This document shows positions 42,832 to 53,107 of a DNA stretch of 64,000 nucleotides, one piece after another. Source of the stretch: Oligoflexia bacterium. Its GTDB lineage: Bacteria; Bdellovibrionota; Bdellovibrionia; JABDDW01. A program made the translations under genes and the position numbers. The notes under the pieces are model-generated. The model was not told where the DNA came from and searched no databases. It saw nothing but the letters and a program-made list of their open reading frames with translations. The stretch is from positions 1 to 64,000 of the forward strand of contig JADLCR010000007.1 of assembly GCA_020847095.1 (NCBI GenBank), in the 5' to 3' direction. How positions within the stretch are numbered: the stretch's first letter is position 1; every line of letters starts with the position of its first letter.

Positions 42832-44745
42832 TTAGTTCACGTCTTTGTAATCGGCGTCGACGACGTCGTCACCGGCTTTGCCTTTAGACTCCGTACCGGA
42901 ATCGCTCGCTCCACCACCGGATCCACCAGTTCCGCCACCGCTTCCACCACCGGTTTGCTTATACAATTCGCTGGAGAATTGATGGGACAGGTTTGTCAGT
43001 CGTTCATACAAACCCTTCATATCCTCGTACTGGCTTTTTTCAATAGCTGTTTTAGCTTGGCCGATAACTTCCTTGGCCTGAGTCACATTCTCCGCATTGA
43101 GTTTTGCTTCGTTGTCTTTAATGAGCTTTTCCGTTTGATAAACCAAATTATCCAAGTTGTTTTTGAGCATAATTTGCTCGCGGCGCTGTTTATCAGCTTC
43201 GGCATTGGCTTCGGCATCACGTACCATTTTCTTGATCTCATCTTCGTTTAGGCCACTCGATGCGGTGATCTTGATCGATTGCTCTTTGCCGGTGCCCAAA
43301 TCCTTCGCCGATACGTGCACAATACCATTGGCATCGATATCGAAAGTAACTTCAATTTGGGGCACTCCTCGCGCTGCAGGTGGGATTCCCACAAGTTCAA
43401 ATCGACCCAAAGTTTTATTGTCCGCCGCCATCTCGCGCTCACCTTGGATGACATGAATATCCACGCTCGTTTGGCTGTCGGTAGCGGTCGAAAACACTTG
43501 AGATTTCTTAGTTGGGATCGTGGTGTTGCGCTCAATTAACTTAGTCGCCACACCTCCAAGAGTTTCAATTCCGAGACTTAACGGTGTCACATCCAACAGG
43601 AGAACGTCTTTAACCTCTCCGGCTAATACGCCGCCTTGGATAGCTGCTCCTACGGCAACGACCTCATCGGGATTCACACTTCGATTAGGTTCTTTTCCAA
43701 AAAATTCTTTTACGATCTTTTGAATTTTAGGAATTCGCGTTGAACCCCCAACCAATACGACTTCATCGATTTGGCTTGCAGAAACTCCGGCATCGCTAAG
43801 CGCTTTTTTGCAAGGCTCCACAGAGCGTTGAATCAAATCATCAACCAACTGCTCAAACTTGGCGCGACTTAATTTTACAGTGAGATGCTTTGGTCCCGAG
43901 GCGTCAGCCGTGATAAACGGAAGATTAATCTCGGTTTCCATTGCCGAGCTAAGTTCAATTTTCGCCTTTTCAGCGGCCTCTTTAAGACGCTGCAACGCCA
44001 TCTTATCTTTTGAGAGGTCAACGCCCTGGTCTTTTTTGAATTCCGCAATGAGCCAGTCGATGATTTTATCATCGAAATCGTCACCGCCCAGATGAGTGTC
44101 ACCATTGGTTGATTTAACTTCTACGACATTGTCGCCAACTTCTAGAATTGAAATATCAAACGTACCGCCACCAAAGTCATAGATGGCAATTTTTTGTTCT
44201 TTTTTCTTATCTAATCCATAGGCAAGTGCGGCAGCGGTGGGCTCGTTGATAATACGTTTAACTTCGAGTCCTGCAATGCGACCAGCGTCTTTGGTCGCTT
44301 GCCTTTGGGCATCGTTAAAGTAAGCCGGAACAGTGATAACCGCCTCTTTCACTTCATGTCCCAAATAATCTTCTGCGCATTTTTTTAATTTTTGAAGAAC
44401 AAAGGCTCCAATTTCTTGGGGGCTATAGTCTTTTCCACGGATATCGAAAGCACATTCATCTTTAAACTGCTTAACCTTGTAAGGAACGCGACGCATTTCA
44501 TCGTTAACTTCAGTGAATTTACGCCCGATGAATCTTTTAGCTGAGTAAATCGTGTTTTCAGGGTTAGTCACCGCTTGGCGCTTGGCAATCTGCCCTACGA
44601 CCTTTTCGCCATCTTTGGTGAATCCAACCACGCTTGGAGTTGTGCGTGCCCCTTCTTCGTTAGTGAGTACCTTAGGCACTCCACCTTCTAAGATGGCCAC
44701 ACACGAGTTGGTTGTTCCTAAATCAATTCCGATGATCTTACTCAT
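42832..44745 (-). CDS. dnaK: Chaperone DnaK (Hsp70)
   Basis: 637 residues, all Hsp70 landmarks present: [41 protein letters not shown], then the substrate domain with [16 protein letters not shown]. It ends with a Gly/Ser-rich segment and the usual C-terminal acidic [12 protein letters not shown]-driven refolding with DnaJ and GrpE. dnaJ is the next minus-strand gene upstream, 149 bp away, so the order is dnaJ then dnaK. GrpE is not in the window. No CIRCE element was seen. Confidence 0.98.
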   Translation of the reverse strand: MSKIIGIDLGTTNSCVAILEGGVPKVLTNEEGARTTPSVVGFTKDGEKVVGQIAKRQAVTNPENTIYSAKRFIGRKFTEVNDEMRRVPYKVKQFKDECAFDIRGKDYSPQEIGAFVLQKLKKCAEDYLGHEVKEAVITVPAYFNDAQRQATKDAGRIAGLEVKRIINEPTAAALAYGLDKKKEQKIAIYDFGGGTFDISILEVGDNVVEVKSTNGDTHLGGDDFDDKIIDWLIAEFKKDQGVDLSKDKMALQRLKEAAEKAKIELSSAMETEINLPFITADASGPKHLTVKLSRAKFEQLVDDLIQRSVEPCKKALSDAGVSASQIDEVVLVGGSTRIPKIQKIVKEFFGKEPNRSVNPDEVVAVGAAIQGGVLAGEVKDVLLLDVTPLSLGIETLGGVATKLIERNTTIPTKKSQVFSTATDSQTSVDIHVIQGEREMAADNKTLGRFELVGIPPAARGVPQIEVTFDIDANGIVHVSAKDLGTGKEQSIKITASSGLNEDEIKKMVRDAEANAEADKQRREQIMLKNNLDNLVYQTEKLIKDNEAKLNAENVTQAKEVIGQAKTAIEKSQYEDMKGLYERLTNLSHQFSSELYKQTGGGSGGGTGGSGGGASDSGTESKGKAGDDVVDADYKDVN

Positions 44746-44894
44746 TTGCTCTCCTTAAACACTTTCTGTCTCTGCTAACAATTCAATTAAAGTTCCTACT
44801 CAATACTTAATTTGAGAAGTGATTGGGATTCGTCAAGTTCTGCAGGCGATTTTTAACTTATGTCCAAACCCTTGATTTTTCAAGATTTTTAGCC

Positions 44895-46031
44895 TTAATG
44901 AGACCGCTTGTCAGTGGATTTCTTTTTAAATCTGTCAAAAAACCCTGTGACCGGTCGATTAACAACATCGTCGGATAGCACGGCAAACTCTCTCATCAGC
45001 TCTTCTTGCCTTCGAGTGAGCTTCTTTGGAATTTTGACTTGAAACTGGATGACATGGTCGCCGCGCCCGTACCCTTTTAACGATGGAAACCCTTGCCCCG
45101 GAATTCGCACCTCGTCGCCAGGCTGAGTGCCTTTTGGCACATCAATAAACTGCCGCCCATTAATCAACTCTACCTCCATGCGAGTTCCAAGTATGGCTTG
45201 CGATGCACTGATGACAAGTTTAGAGACGATATCGTTGTCGACCCGTTCAAAGCGAGGATCCGATGGGACAACAAGCTCAATTAGCAAGTCACCCTTGGCG
45301 GCTCCATAATCACCTTCTTCACCTTCTGACTCCAGGCGGAGCCGACTGCCCGTTTGTACACCAGGGGGAACCTTGACGACGACTTTTCTCAATTCCTTCT
45401 TTCGACCGGAGCCATGGCAAGTGCCGCATTTGGCCTTGATTACCGATCCTTTTCCTTGGCAGTTTGGGCAATGCGTGCGAACGCTGAAAAAACCTTGGGC
45501 ATGCAAGATTTGTCCGGCACCCTTACAGCGCGTGCACACATCCGGCTGAGTGCCCGCTTTAGCGCCCGTGCCTTTGCATGACTCGCAGTTAACTTCTCTC
45601 TCGAATCGAATTTCTTTTTCGCAACCTCGAGCGGATTCCACAAAACTGACTTCAAGGGTTGTGCTCAGGTCTCCCCCGCGGCGAGGACGCCTTGACCGAG
45701 AAGAACGGCCTTCAGCCTGGGCTCCAAAATCTCCAAAAAATCCTTCAAAAATATCTCCAAAGGCTGAAAATATATCTTCGACGTTTTCGAATTGGTGTCC
45801 GCTAAACCCTCGGTTGCCGGCGGTGGATCCAAACGTGTCGTATTGGCGCCGGCGTTGCGGGTCACCTAACACCTCGTAGGCTTGGGCCGCTTCTTTGAAC
45901 TTGTCCTCTGCTTCTTTAGAACCTGGATTTTTATCTGGGTGAAATTTGAACGCGAGTTTTCGGTATGCTTTCTTGATTTCCTCTTGGCTTGCATTTTTGG
46001 AAACGCCCAATGTTTTGTAATAATCTAGCAT
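44895..46031 (-). CDS. dnaJ: Chaperone DnaJ (Hsp40, type I)
   Basis: 378 residues: J domain with HPD ([10 protein letters not shown]), a Gly/Phe-rich part, four zinc-binding CxxCxGxG units ([32 protein letters not shown]) and C-terminal beta-domains. It stimulates DnaK ATPase and delivers substrates. It lies upstream of dnaK, in an order opposite to the common dnaK-dnaJ arrangement. The C-terminal [13 protein letters not shown] tail is lineage-specific. Confidence 0.97.
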   Translation of the reverse strand: MLDYYKTLGVSKNASQEEIKKAYRKLAFKFHPDKNPGSKEAEDKFKEAAQAYEVLGDPQRRRQYDTFGSTAGNRGFSGHQFENVEDIFSAFGDIFEGFFGDFGAQAEGRSSRSRRPRRGGDLSTTLEVSFVESARGCEKEIRFEREVNCESCKGTGAKAGTQPDVCTRCKGAGQILHAQGFFSVRTHCPNCQGKGSVIKAKCGTCHGSGRKKELRKVVVKVPPGVQTGSRLRLESEGEEGDYGAAKGDLLIELVVPSDPRFERVDNDIVSKLVISASQAILGTRMEVELINGRQFIDVPKGTQPGDEVRIPGQGFPSLKGYGRGDHVIQFQVKIPKKLTRRQEELMREFAVLSDDVVNRPVTGFFDRFKKKSTDKRSH

Positions 46032-46075
46032 ACACGTATCCCTTTTAATTAATTTGGGAATTCAATATTAACTTG

Positions 46076-46771
46076 TCAAGGACGCGAACAAGGAACGGAA
46101 AGCTTAGGGAGTTCGCCTCTTTCGCGAGCTTTTTTAAGATCATCCAATCGCCATTTAAATCTAATTTCATAGGATGTCCCCTTAAAACGCTCTAAGGCAT
46201 CTTCCAAGACGGACTGGGCAAGATCGTATTGCCCAGAGGCAATCATGATTCTGCCGGCTAACGCCTCAATCCACTTTGGACCGCCCGCTTGAGCCGCTTT
46301 CACGAGGTAGGTGGCAGCTTTGGGACAGTCTCCCAACTCAAATAAATAGTGATAGCCCGCACGATACAAGAGAGGCCAATCGTCAGGAAAATTTTCCGCA
46401 CCTCGATCATAAATAATAGCCGCACCTACTTTATCTTCAACCAGTACGCTTAAAACCGTATTTCCGGCACGATAGGCAATTTTATAACGCGGATCCAAGG
46501 TTGTAATCCCGTCAAGCATTTGAAAAACCCAACCTTTTTCGGTCTTTTCAGGTTCTTTAAAATCAATATTTTGAATAAGCCTTAACCAAAGAAGGTCAGC
46601 CACTAATAGATTTTGTCCAAGAATCACGTGCTTTAAAATCTGGGCGGGAATGGCGAGTGGTGCACTTTTATTGCCCAGAGCCTCAATGTGGCTTTGACCA
46701 TTTTGAATTTGAACGACCACGAACAAGGCAATAAGAATGACAATGACTCGAACGACTGATTTGAGCTTCAT
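46076..46771 (-). CDS. TPR-like membrane-anchored protein
   Basis: 231 residues. One N-terminal membrane helix (VRVIVILIALFVVVQIQ) is followed by helical repeats with TPR-like spacing (RYKIAYRAGNTVLSVLVEDKVGAAIIYDRGAENFP; GDCPKAATYLVKAAQAGG). It contains LLVADLLWLRLIQNIDF, a stretch I do not know from a named family. Placement between dnaJ and pilA may link it to pilus biology, but this is only positional. Confidence 0.7.
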   Translation of the reverse strand: MKLKSVVRVIVILIALFVVVQIQNGQSHIEALGNKSAPLAIPAQILKHVILGQNLLVADLLWLRLIQNIDFKEPEKTEKGWVFQMLDGITTLDPRYKIAYRAGNTVLSVLVEDKVGAAIIYDRGAENFPDDWPLLYRAGYHYLFELGDCPKAATYLVKAAQAGGPKWIEALAGRIMIASGQYDLAQSVLEDALERFKGTSYEIRFKWRLDDLKKARERGELPKLSVPCSRP

Positions 46772-46791
46772 AATATTACGATAACCGAAGG

Positions 46792-46823
46792 TAAAAAAAA
46801 TGGAGAGGAAAAATCCTCTCCAT
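46792..46823 (-). terminator. Terminator after pilA
   Basis: Minus strand: ATGGAGAGGA/TCCTCTCCAT stem of 10 bp, 4-nt loop, then T8. Stands 27 bp past the pilA stop. The strong terminator agrees with high, separate expression of the pilin. Confidence 0.92.
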
Positions 46824-46849
46824 TTCGAATCTCCGCAGTTTCAAAGATC

Positions 46850-47419
46850 TTAGAGCGCACCATTAAGTGTGTTAGCCAAGATCTTGTTCTCATTAATTTC
46901 CCAAGTGTCGTCACTGGTACCGTTAATTCGGCCGTTAGCTTGAGCAACAAATGAGCTTGGAACTGTACCAGCAGTATTAGCCACTGATGGTGCAAGTGCC
47001 GCAGCTGTAGACGCCGCTACGCCGCAAACCCAGGTTTCTGCAAATGTGCAGATGTTACCAGGGCTAGCGTCTTGAGCGACACCGTCACAAGCTGCTGTAC
47101 AGCCATCCGTGCCCTGAGGGCCACCAGCGGGCTGTGTAGCAGGAAAGTCTTCACCAGCAGCAAAGCCAACGTTGTAATTAAGTCGACCGTCTGGAGCAAA
47201 TCCCACCGCATCAAAGCGTGTGTTGAAGGTTGAGAACTCGGCTTGATACGCTTTTTCAGCCGTATAAATGCCGCTCAAATTTGCCTTCGCTTCGGACTGT
47301 TTCGCTTTGAGCTGGAATTTTTGGTAATTTGGAACCGCGATGGCGGCCAAGATACCAATAATGGCCACAACGATCATAAGCTCAATGAGCGAAAAGCCTT
47401 TTTGGTTTAACGTTTTCAT
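46850..47419 (-). CDS. pilA: Type IV pilin, major subunit candidate
   Basis: The ATG at 47419 follows GGGGAGGAAA; the ORF-track start is 11 codons too early. The prepilin leader MKTLNQKG precedes [20 protein letters not shown], cleaved after Gly8 with Glu5 in place, followed by the [21 protein letters not shown] helix. The C-terminal globular domain has five Cys, which suggests one or two disulphides ([23 protein letters not shown]). 189 residues. It is the only pilin inside the pil cluster and has its own leader and terminator. Confidence 0.93.
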   Translation of the reverse strand: MKTLNQKGFSLIELMIVVAIIGILAAIAVPNYQKFQLKAKQSEAKANLSGIYTAEKAYQAEFSTFNTRFDAVGFAPDGRLNYNVGFAAGEDFPATQPAGGPQGTDGCTAACDGVAQDASPGNICTFAETWVCGVAASTAAALAPSVANTAGTVPSSFVAQANGRINGTSDDTWEINENKILANTLNGAL

Positions 47420-47516
47420 AGGTTTCCTCCCCTTTTTTACGTTCAAAAACAACTCAAGGAAGTCTCAAAAACTATTAAGTTTAAACGGACACCCCTGATT
47501 CCCTGCTTTCCATTAG

Positions 47517-47546
47517 TTCAAGCCCTATACCAAAAGGGGGCTTGAA
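47517..47546 (-). promoter_or_regulatory. Leader hairpin upstream of pilA
   Basis: A 9-bp stem ttcaagccc/gggcttgaa with a 12-nt loop sits about 100 bp upstream of the pilA start. The remaining 320-bp gap between pilR and pilA has no gene. A TTGACA with a weak TTCAAT 17 bp on is visible on the minus strand near 47640 and may be the promoter. I could not find a convincing sigma-54 -24/-12 box, although PilR-type regulation would predict one. Confidence 0.4.
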
Positions 47547-47739
47547 ATTATTACAGAATTTGGATTTCAATCTTACGTTCAAATCGCATATATTTGATTA
47601 GACAAAGATTGAAGCTTCCCACGGGCACGATGTCAAAAACTTCGACTCAATTATAAACTATTGAAAGAATTGAATAATGTGACGGCGCACGACCCCTTGC
47701 CGAAATTCAACCCAAACCAAGGGCCGCAAAATGTCACTT

Positions 47740-49149
47740 TTAATCGTCGACGAGCTCTTCGTCGCCGGGGCCAGTTAATCCATATTTCTCCACTCGATAC
47801 CGCATGGATCTAAACGTAATTCCTAAAAGCTTGGCGGCCCGCTTTTTAACACCGTTGGCGCGATGGATCGCTTTGATCAAAATTTCCTTTTCAATCTGTC
47901 CTACGACCTTTTCTAGATCTAAGCCATCTTCGCCCACTTCAATTTCGAAGGCGGAGACAATGCGTCGGCCACCACCAGAGGTGGAAACTAGAGGCGGCAA
48001 ACTTTCAGGAAGAATAGTGGCACCGGCCTCAAGGGCTACGGTTCTTTCAATGATGTTTTCAAGTTCCCTGACGTTTCCGGGGTAATCGTACTTCTTGAGA
48101 GTTTCCATTGCTTCTACAGAAATTGATTTGATGCCTTTTGAAAGCCTTGAATTATATTTGTCCAAAAAGTGCTTAGCCAAAATCGGAATGTCCTCACGAC
48201 GATCTCGCAAGTTGGGCGATTTAATCTGAATAACGTTGAGCCGATAAAACAGGTCTTCTCTAAAACGCCCCGCTTTTACTTCTGCTTCCAAATCTCGGTT
48301 CGTGGCCGCCACGATTCGCACTTCGACTTTGATGTCATCGGTACCACCAACCATTCTAATCACACGTTCTTGAATGGCACGTAAGAGTTTGACCTGAATA
48401 GAAAGCGGAAGCTCACCGATTTCGTCTAAAAATAGCGTTCCACCATTAGCGACCTCGAACAATCCTACTTTATCGACGATAGCCCCAGTGAAGGATCCCT
48501 TCTTATGACCAAACATCTCGCTTTCCATCAAAGTTTCAGGAATCGCGCCACAATTAACCGTCACAAATGGCCGGTCTTTAAGGGGACCATTGTAGTGAAT
48601 CGCCTTGGCGATGAGTTCCTTTCCAGTTCCCGATTCTCCGGTGATCAAAACGTTGGTGGCCGTTTGGGAAACTCTTTGAATGAGGTCAAAAATTTTATGC
48701 ATTGGGGGACTATTGCCGATGATGTTGTTAAAGCTATTTTCTTTGTTGAGCTCTTTTTTGAGCTGAATATTTTCTGTTTCCAATTTTTTACTTTTGAGTG
48801 CGTTGGCAATAAGAATTCGAACTTCATCAATCTTAAAGGGTTTTGTAATGTAATCGTAGGCCCCTAGCTTCATGGCCTCAACAGCAGTTTCAGTGGTTCC
48901 AAAGGCCGTGATCATCATAAAAACGGTATCAGGAGTGAGATCTTTGCTGTATTTGAGAAGTTCGATTCCGGTCACATGAGGCATTTGGAGATCAGAAATG
49001 ACCATGTTAAAACTTTTTTTCTTCAAGAGTTCTTGAGCCTTCTTGCCGTCTTCAGCAAGCGTGACTTCATAGCCCTCTTTTTTCAACATGATGTCGAGAA
49101 ACTCGCGGATGCTTTCTTCGTCGTCAACTACCAGTATTCTGGCTTTCAT
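47740..49149 (-). CDS. pilR: NtrC-family response regulator PilR
   Basis: 469 residues: REC domain (ILVVDDEESIREFLD, phosphoacceptor in MVISDLQMP), AAA+ domain (GESGTGKELIAKAIHY, GAFTGA loop as GSFTGA, FRSMRYR...) and a Fis-type HTH at the C terminus. GAFTGA-like loop means it should activate sigma-54 promoters; here the second residue is Ser. In PilSR systems it controls pilA. It overlaps pilS by 26 bp. Confidence 0.92.
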   Translation of the reverse strand: MKARILVVDDEESIREFLDIMLKKEGYEVTLAEDGKKAQELLKKKSFNMVISDLQMPHVTGIELLKYSKDLTPDTVFMMITAFGTTETAVEAMKLGAYDYITKPFKIDEVRILIANALKSKKLETENIQLKKELNKENSFNNIIGNSPPMHKIFDLIQRVSQTATNVLITGESGTGKELIAKAIHYNGPLKDRPFVTVNCGAIPETLMESEMFGHKKGSFTGAIVDKVGLFEVANGGTLFLDEIGELPLSIQVKLLRAIQERVIRMVGGTDDIKVEVRIVAATNRDLEAEVKAGRFREDLFYRLNVIQIKSPNLRDRREDIPILAKHFLDKYNSRLSKGIKSISVEAMETLKKYDYPGNVRELENIIERTVALEAGATILPESLPPLVSTSGGGRRIVSAFEIEVGEDGLDLEKVVGQIEKEILIKAIHRANGVKKRAAKLLGITFRSMRYRVEKYGLTGPGDEELVDD

Positions 49150-50797
49150 GGGTGCCTGCTCTCCTTTGAGTCACATGATGAAATTGTACCGTAAATTCAG
49201 TGCCATTGCCTTCACGACTTTCAACAAAGACGCCGGCGTCGTGCATTTCGAAAATCTTGTGAACCGTGGCCAGACCAAGGCCTGTGCCACGCGGCTTAGT
49301 TGTAAAGAAAGGTTCAAATAGCCGCTTCAAAGTTTGATCGCTCATGCCATGACCTTGGTCAGAAACATGAACGACAAAATCGTCATTCTCAAAATCAGTA
49401 GTCACGGTGAGTTTGCCCGTAGGGTTATCTTGCATAGCTTGATACGCATTAATCACTAAATTCAAAAAGGCCTGTTTCAATTTGTTTCGGTCACCAATGA
49501 CCACGGCTTGGGCCTTGTATCTTTTTTCTTGGGTAACGGTTTGAGGAAGACTCTTATTCAGTTTCACGATCTCTAATACTTCATCTAGAATTTGAACCAC
49601 TTTGCATTCTTCGTTTTTCTTTTGATCAGGTCTCACGAATTCCAAAAATTCCGTAATAAACCCATTAAGTCTGGCCACCTCTTTGAGCATGATTTCCATT
49701 AGCTTTGCTTGCTCGGCCGTTTTCGGCCCAAGGGAGTCTCGCAAGAGCTCAATGCTTCCGCTAATGCTTGCCAATGGATTTCTGATCTCATGAGCGATGC
49801 CCGCGGCAAGCTTTCCAACGGCGGCTAGCTTCTCTTGTCTTCGCATGGCATTTTCAAGGCGTAAGATCTCAGTCAAATCTTGAAATATAATTATAAATCC
49901 ACCCACGCCACCACTATCGTCCGCCAGTGGCGAAATACTCATCCCCAACAAGATTCGCTCGCCATTTTGAAGAGTATGCCTAAATTCATGGCGCCCCTCC
50001 AAACCTTTGATCTCTGAGGTTTGGTTTGCACGATTCTTGATTAACTCTTCGCATCCTGGGATCACGTCGTTTAAAGATTTTCCAGCAAACGCTCCTAAAC
50101 CTAAGATGCGCCCTGCCGACTTATTTGAAAGAATCACTTTGTAATCATTTGAGACTGTAATGAGACCACTTGAAATGTTTTCGAGAATGATTTGATTTAT
50201 ATCTTTTAGAGCTTTGATGTCGCGGGTTTTAGTCTTAAGCTCCAAGCCCATGAAATTGATTTGTTCACTTAAATAGCCCGATAGCCCAGCGACGGCAAAA
50301 AAGGCGAGATTATTCAGGCCCACAGCATAGTAAAGGGTCTGCCCTTGAAGTGTGGGGCCCATAATAAGAACCGCGCTAAAACAAACGCTTGTAAAAAGGG
50401 CAATGGCAAATGCGCCGGATCGTTGAAAAACAAGACTGCAAAGTAAAATATTAACTAAGAATAAAAAGAGAAAAATGGACTGGTGAATACCCGTGATCAA
50501 TACAAGGGCTGTTATAAAAACCGTATCAAAGGCAAATAGAAATCCAGTCGGGACAACAAGCCTTTGAGTGTTTTCAAAAAAATAGAGGTAAATGGAATTA
50601 AGAGCAAAAGCTGTAATGACTAGAATATAAAATGGGAAGAGACCTCCGGTATCGAAAAATTGGGGCTGCCTGAGTTGGTACAGAACTGTAATCAGCAAAA
50701 TCGCATAGAGAAAGGCAATACGAATTCCGGCAACCAATAGTACCCGGCCCCGATGTTTTTCTAAATCTGGAGAGCGAACCGACCACGACCAGCTCAT
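49124..50797 (-). CDS. pilS: Sensor histidine kinase PilS
   Basis: 557 residues. About six N-terminal membrane segments (LLVAGIRIAFLYAILLITVLY ...), a PAS domain with GLITVSNDYKVILSNKSAGRILG, then HisKA with the H-box HEIRNPLASISGSIEL and a HATPase with DQGHGMS and GTGLGLATVHKI. It phosphorylates PilR. The gene stands inside the pilB-pilT-pilC-pilS-pilR order, overlapping both neighbours, which supports the assignment. Confidence 0.92.
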   Translation of the reverse strand: MSWSWSVRSPDLEKHRGRVLLVAGIRIAFLYAILLITVLYQLRQPQFFDTGGLFPFYILVITAFALNSIYLYFFENTQRLVVPTGFLFAFDTVFITALVLITGIHQSIFLFLFLVNILLCSLVFQRSGAFAIALFTSVCFSAVLIMGPTLQGQTLYYAVGLNNLAFFAVAGLSGYLSEQINFMGLELKTKTRDIKALKDINQIILENISSGLITVSNDYKVILSNKSAGRILGLGAFAGKSLNDVIPGCEELIKNRANQTSEIKGLEGRHEFRHTLQNGERILLGMSISPLADDSGGVGGFIIIFQDLTEILRLENAMRRQEKLAAVGKLAAGIAHEIRNPLASISGSIELLRDSLGPKTAEQAKLMEIMLKEVARLNGFITEFLEFVRPDQKKNEECKVVQILDEVLEIVKLNKSLPQTVTQEKRYKAQAVVIGDRNKLKQAFLNLVINAYQAMQDNPTGKLTVTTDFENDDFVVHVSDQGHGMSDQTLKRLFEPFFTTKPRGTGLGLATVHKIFEMHDAGVFVESREGNGTEFTVQFHHVTQRRAGTHESQNTGS

Positions 50798-52026
50798 TTG
50801 ACAGATCCAGCAAGATCGAAAATGGGCAGATACATGGCGATGACCAGCACGGCAATAATTCCCCCTAAAAACACCATCATAAGTGGTTCCATAATTGACG
50901 TGAGGGCTCCTACAGCGTAATCCACTTCGTCTTCATAGAAATCCGCAATCTTACCCATCATGGTGTCCATGGTTCCTGTGGCCTCACCAACACCAATCAT
51001 TTGGACCACCATGGTTGGGATGTAGGGTTCTTGAGACAAAGGCTGGGTAATACTTCGCCCTTCGCCGATAGCAACTTTTGATCTTAAAATGGCCTGCTCT
51101 AATACATAATTCCCGACAACGTTTGAACAGATATCAAGAGCATCTAAAATTCCAACTCCACACCCAAGCATCGTCGACATGGTTCTTGTGAATCGAGCGA
51201 TGGCTCCTTTTTGAATGAGTGAACCCATGACAGGAATTTGAAGAAAGACCGTATCGCAAATGCGACGTCCTTCTTTTGAATCGTAAAACCGTTTAACCGC
51301 AAAAATGATTCCCGCAATAGTGCCAAGTACGATGATGTAATGATCTCTCAGAAAATGAGAAGCATTGACCACCATCTGAGTCAGCGCCGGAAGCTCTCGC
51401 CCAGCTCCTTTAAAAAGTGATTCAAACTTGGGAATGACAAATGTGAGAAGAAGGGTCACCACAATCATAGAAACAAACAAAATACCGGCAGGGTACCAAA
51501 GGGCACCGGTAATTTTACCTTTGAGCTTCACACTTTTTTCGATATAGGCCGCCAGCCTTTGTAAGATGGTATCAAGCACACCGCCCTCTTCGCCAGCCCG
51601 AACGAGGCTTACGTAAAGACGGTCAAATATTTTGGGCCAACCCTCCATTGAATCGGCGAGACGTTGCCCTCCTTCGAGCTTAGAGCGAATGGACCCTAAG
51701 GCGATTTTGAGGGCACGATCGGAGATTTGCCCCGCTAGTAAATCAATCGCTTGCACGATGGGAATTCCAGAATTAATCATGGTCGCAAATTGCCGAGTAA
51801 AAACTTGGAGCTCCTTAGTTTTGACCTTTGGTTCAAGACCAAACCAAGCAAAAATAGAGTTGCCGCCTGTACTTGTGGCCCCTGGCGAGCCTTTCTCGAC
51901 GACCTTAAGAGGAATGATGCGCTGAGCGCGCAGTTTAACTCGAGCCTCTGTTTCGCTGCTCGCTTCGATTTGGCCCTTTATGCTACGGCCGTTTGAAGTT
52001 TTCCCCTGAAATACGTAAGCTTTCAT
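50794..52026 (-). CDS. pilC: Type IV pilus inner-membrane platform protein PilC
   Basis: 410 residues with two GspF/T2SSF repeats (KELQVFTRQFATMINSGIPIVQAIDLL; ARFTRTMSTMLGCGVGILDALDI) and three membrane helices. It connects the assembly ATPases with the pilin polymer. The stop overlaps the next gene pilS by 4 bp. It follows pilT at 13 bp. Confidence 0.95.
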   Translation of the reverse strand: MKAYVFQGKTSNGRSIKGQIEASSETEARVKLRAQRIIPLKVVEKGSPGATSTGGNSIFAWFGLEPKVKTKELQVFTRQFATMINSGIPIVQAIDLLAGQISDRALKIALGSIRSKLEGGQRLADSMEGWPKIFDRLYVSLVRAGEEGGVLDTILQRLAAYIEKSVKLKGKITGALWYPAGILFVSMIVVTLLLTFVIPKFESLFKGAGRELPALTQMVVNASHFLRDHYIIVLGTIAGIIFAVKRFYDSKEGRRICDTVFLQIPVMGSLIQKGAIARFTRTMSTMLGCGVGILDALDICSNVVGNYVLEQAILRSKVAIGEGRSITQPLSQEPYIPTMVVQMIGVGEATGTMDTMMGKIADFYEDEVDYAVGALTSIMEPLMMVFLGGIIAVLVIAMYLPIFDLAGSVK

Positions 52027-52039
52027 CTTCTACTCTTTT

Positions 52040-53107
52040 TTATAGACCAGCTTTTTTGAGTAGCCCGTCTAGTTCCTCTGGATCACTGCTTGCTTCAAAA
52101 GCGGCCTTCATTGATACTTTGCGACGGACCAAAAGATTCATAATGCTTTGGTTCATAGTGACCATTCCTGTTTGGTTTTGACCCATCTGCATGTGGCTAT
52201 AGAGCTGATGGAGCTTATCCTCACGAATGAGGTTTCTTACGGCCGCATTTGGAATGAGCACCTCTGAAATGAGCGCTCTCTTACCGTCAACAGCTGGAAC
52301 TAACTCTTGGCAAATGACGGCTTGAAGCACAAAGCTCAATAAAATTCGGATTCGATTTTGCTGATCCCCACTAAAAATGGAGACCATGCGATTAATTGTT
52401 TGAATGGCCGAGTTTGTATGGAGTGTGGCAAAAACCAAATGTCCCGTTTCGGCGATATTCAATGCGGTCTCTACGGTTTCTAAATCTCTAAGTTCTCCGA
52501 TGAGGACGTAGTCGGGATCTTCACGCAAGGCATAGCGAAGGGCGTTTTTAAAACTCCATGTGTCGGGGCCCACTTCCCGTTGATTGACAATACAGTTCTT
52601 GTGTTGGTGAAGGTATTCAATCGGATCCTCTATGGTGAGAATATGCCCGTATTGTTCTTCGTTGATTTTATCCAGCAAAGCCGCAATGGTTGTGGATTTT
52701 CCAGATCCCGTGGGACCAGTTACGAGCACAAGGCCATTCTTTTTATTAGTGAGCTCGCCCACAACAGGAGGTAATCCAAGATCTTTGAGCGAAGGAATAT
52801 TGTACGGAACCCGTCTGAATACCCCCGCTACGGCTCCTCGCTGATAGTAAAGGTTAGCCCTAAATCGCGCCAACCCCTTAATACCAAAACTGAGATCAAG
52901 CTCTTTGTGCTCTTCAAATTTGCTTTTCTGATTATCCGTCAAAATGCTGTAACAAAGCTGCTTGGTATCAGCGCTTGAGAGATCTGGTGATTTCACTCTT
53001 ACCATTTTGCCATGAATCCGAAGGCAAGGCGGTGAGGCCGTGGTTAAATGCAAATCACTGGAATTTTGCTCAACCATGGTTTTGAGTAAACTGTGCAAAC
53101 TTATCAC
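52040..53107 (-). CDS. pilT: Twitching motility retraction ATPase PilT
   Basis: 355 residues. SGDLHLTT-like start (NSSDLHLTTASPPCLRIHGKM), Walker A GPTGSGKSTT, Asp box and Walker B, His box with GHLVFATLHTN. PilT depolymerises the pilus to pull cells over surfaces. The C terminus ends ...EELDGLLKKAGL. The ATG overlaps pilB. Confidence 0.95.
   Translation of the reverse strand: MISLHSLLKTMVEQNSSDLHLTTASPPCLRIHGKMVRVKSPDLSSADTKQLCYSILTDNQKSKFEEHKELDLSFGIKGLARFRANLYYQRGAVAGVFRRVPYNIPSLKDLGLPPVVGELTNKKNGLVLVTGPTGSGKSTTIAALLDKINEEQYGHILTIEDPIEYLHQHKNCIVNQREVGPDTWSFKNALRYALREDPDYVLIGELRDLETVETALNIAETGHLVFATLHTNSAIQTINRMVSIFSGDQQNRIRILLSFVLQAVICQELVPAVDGKRALISEVLIPNAAVRNLIREDKLHQLYSHMQMGQNQTGMVTMNQSIMNLLVRRKVSMKAAFEASSDPEELDGLLKKAGL

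Noticed and set aside
43157-43723. Three plus-strand ORFs of 67-99 aa antisense to dnaK
   Set aside because: Antisense shadows of a highly conserved gene with biased codons.
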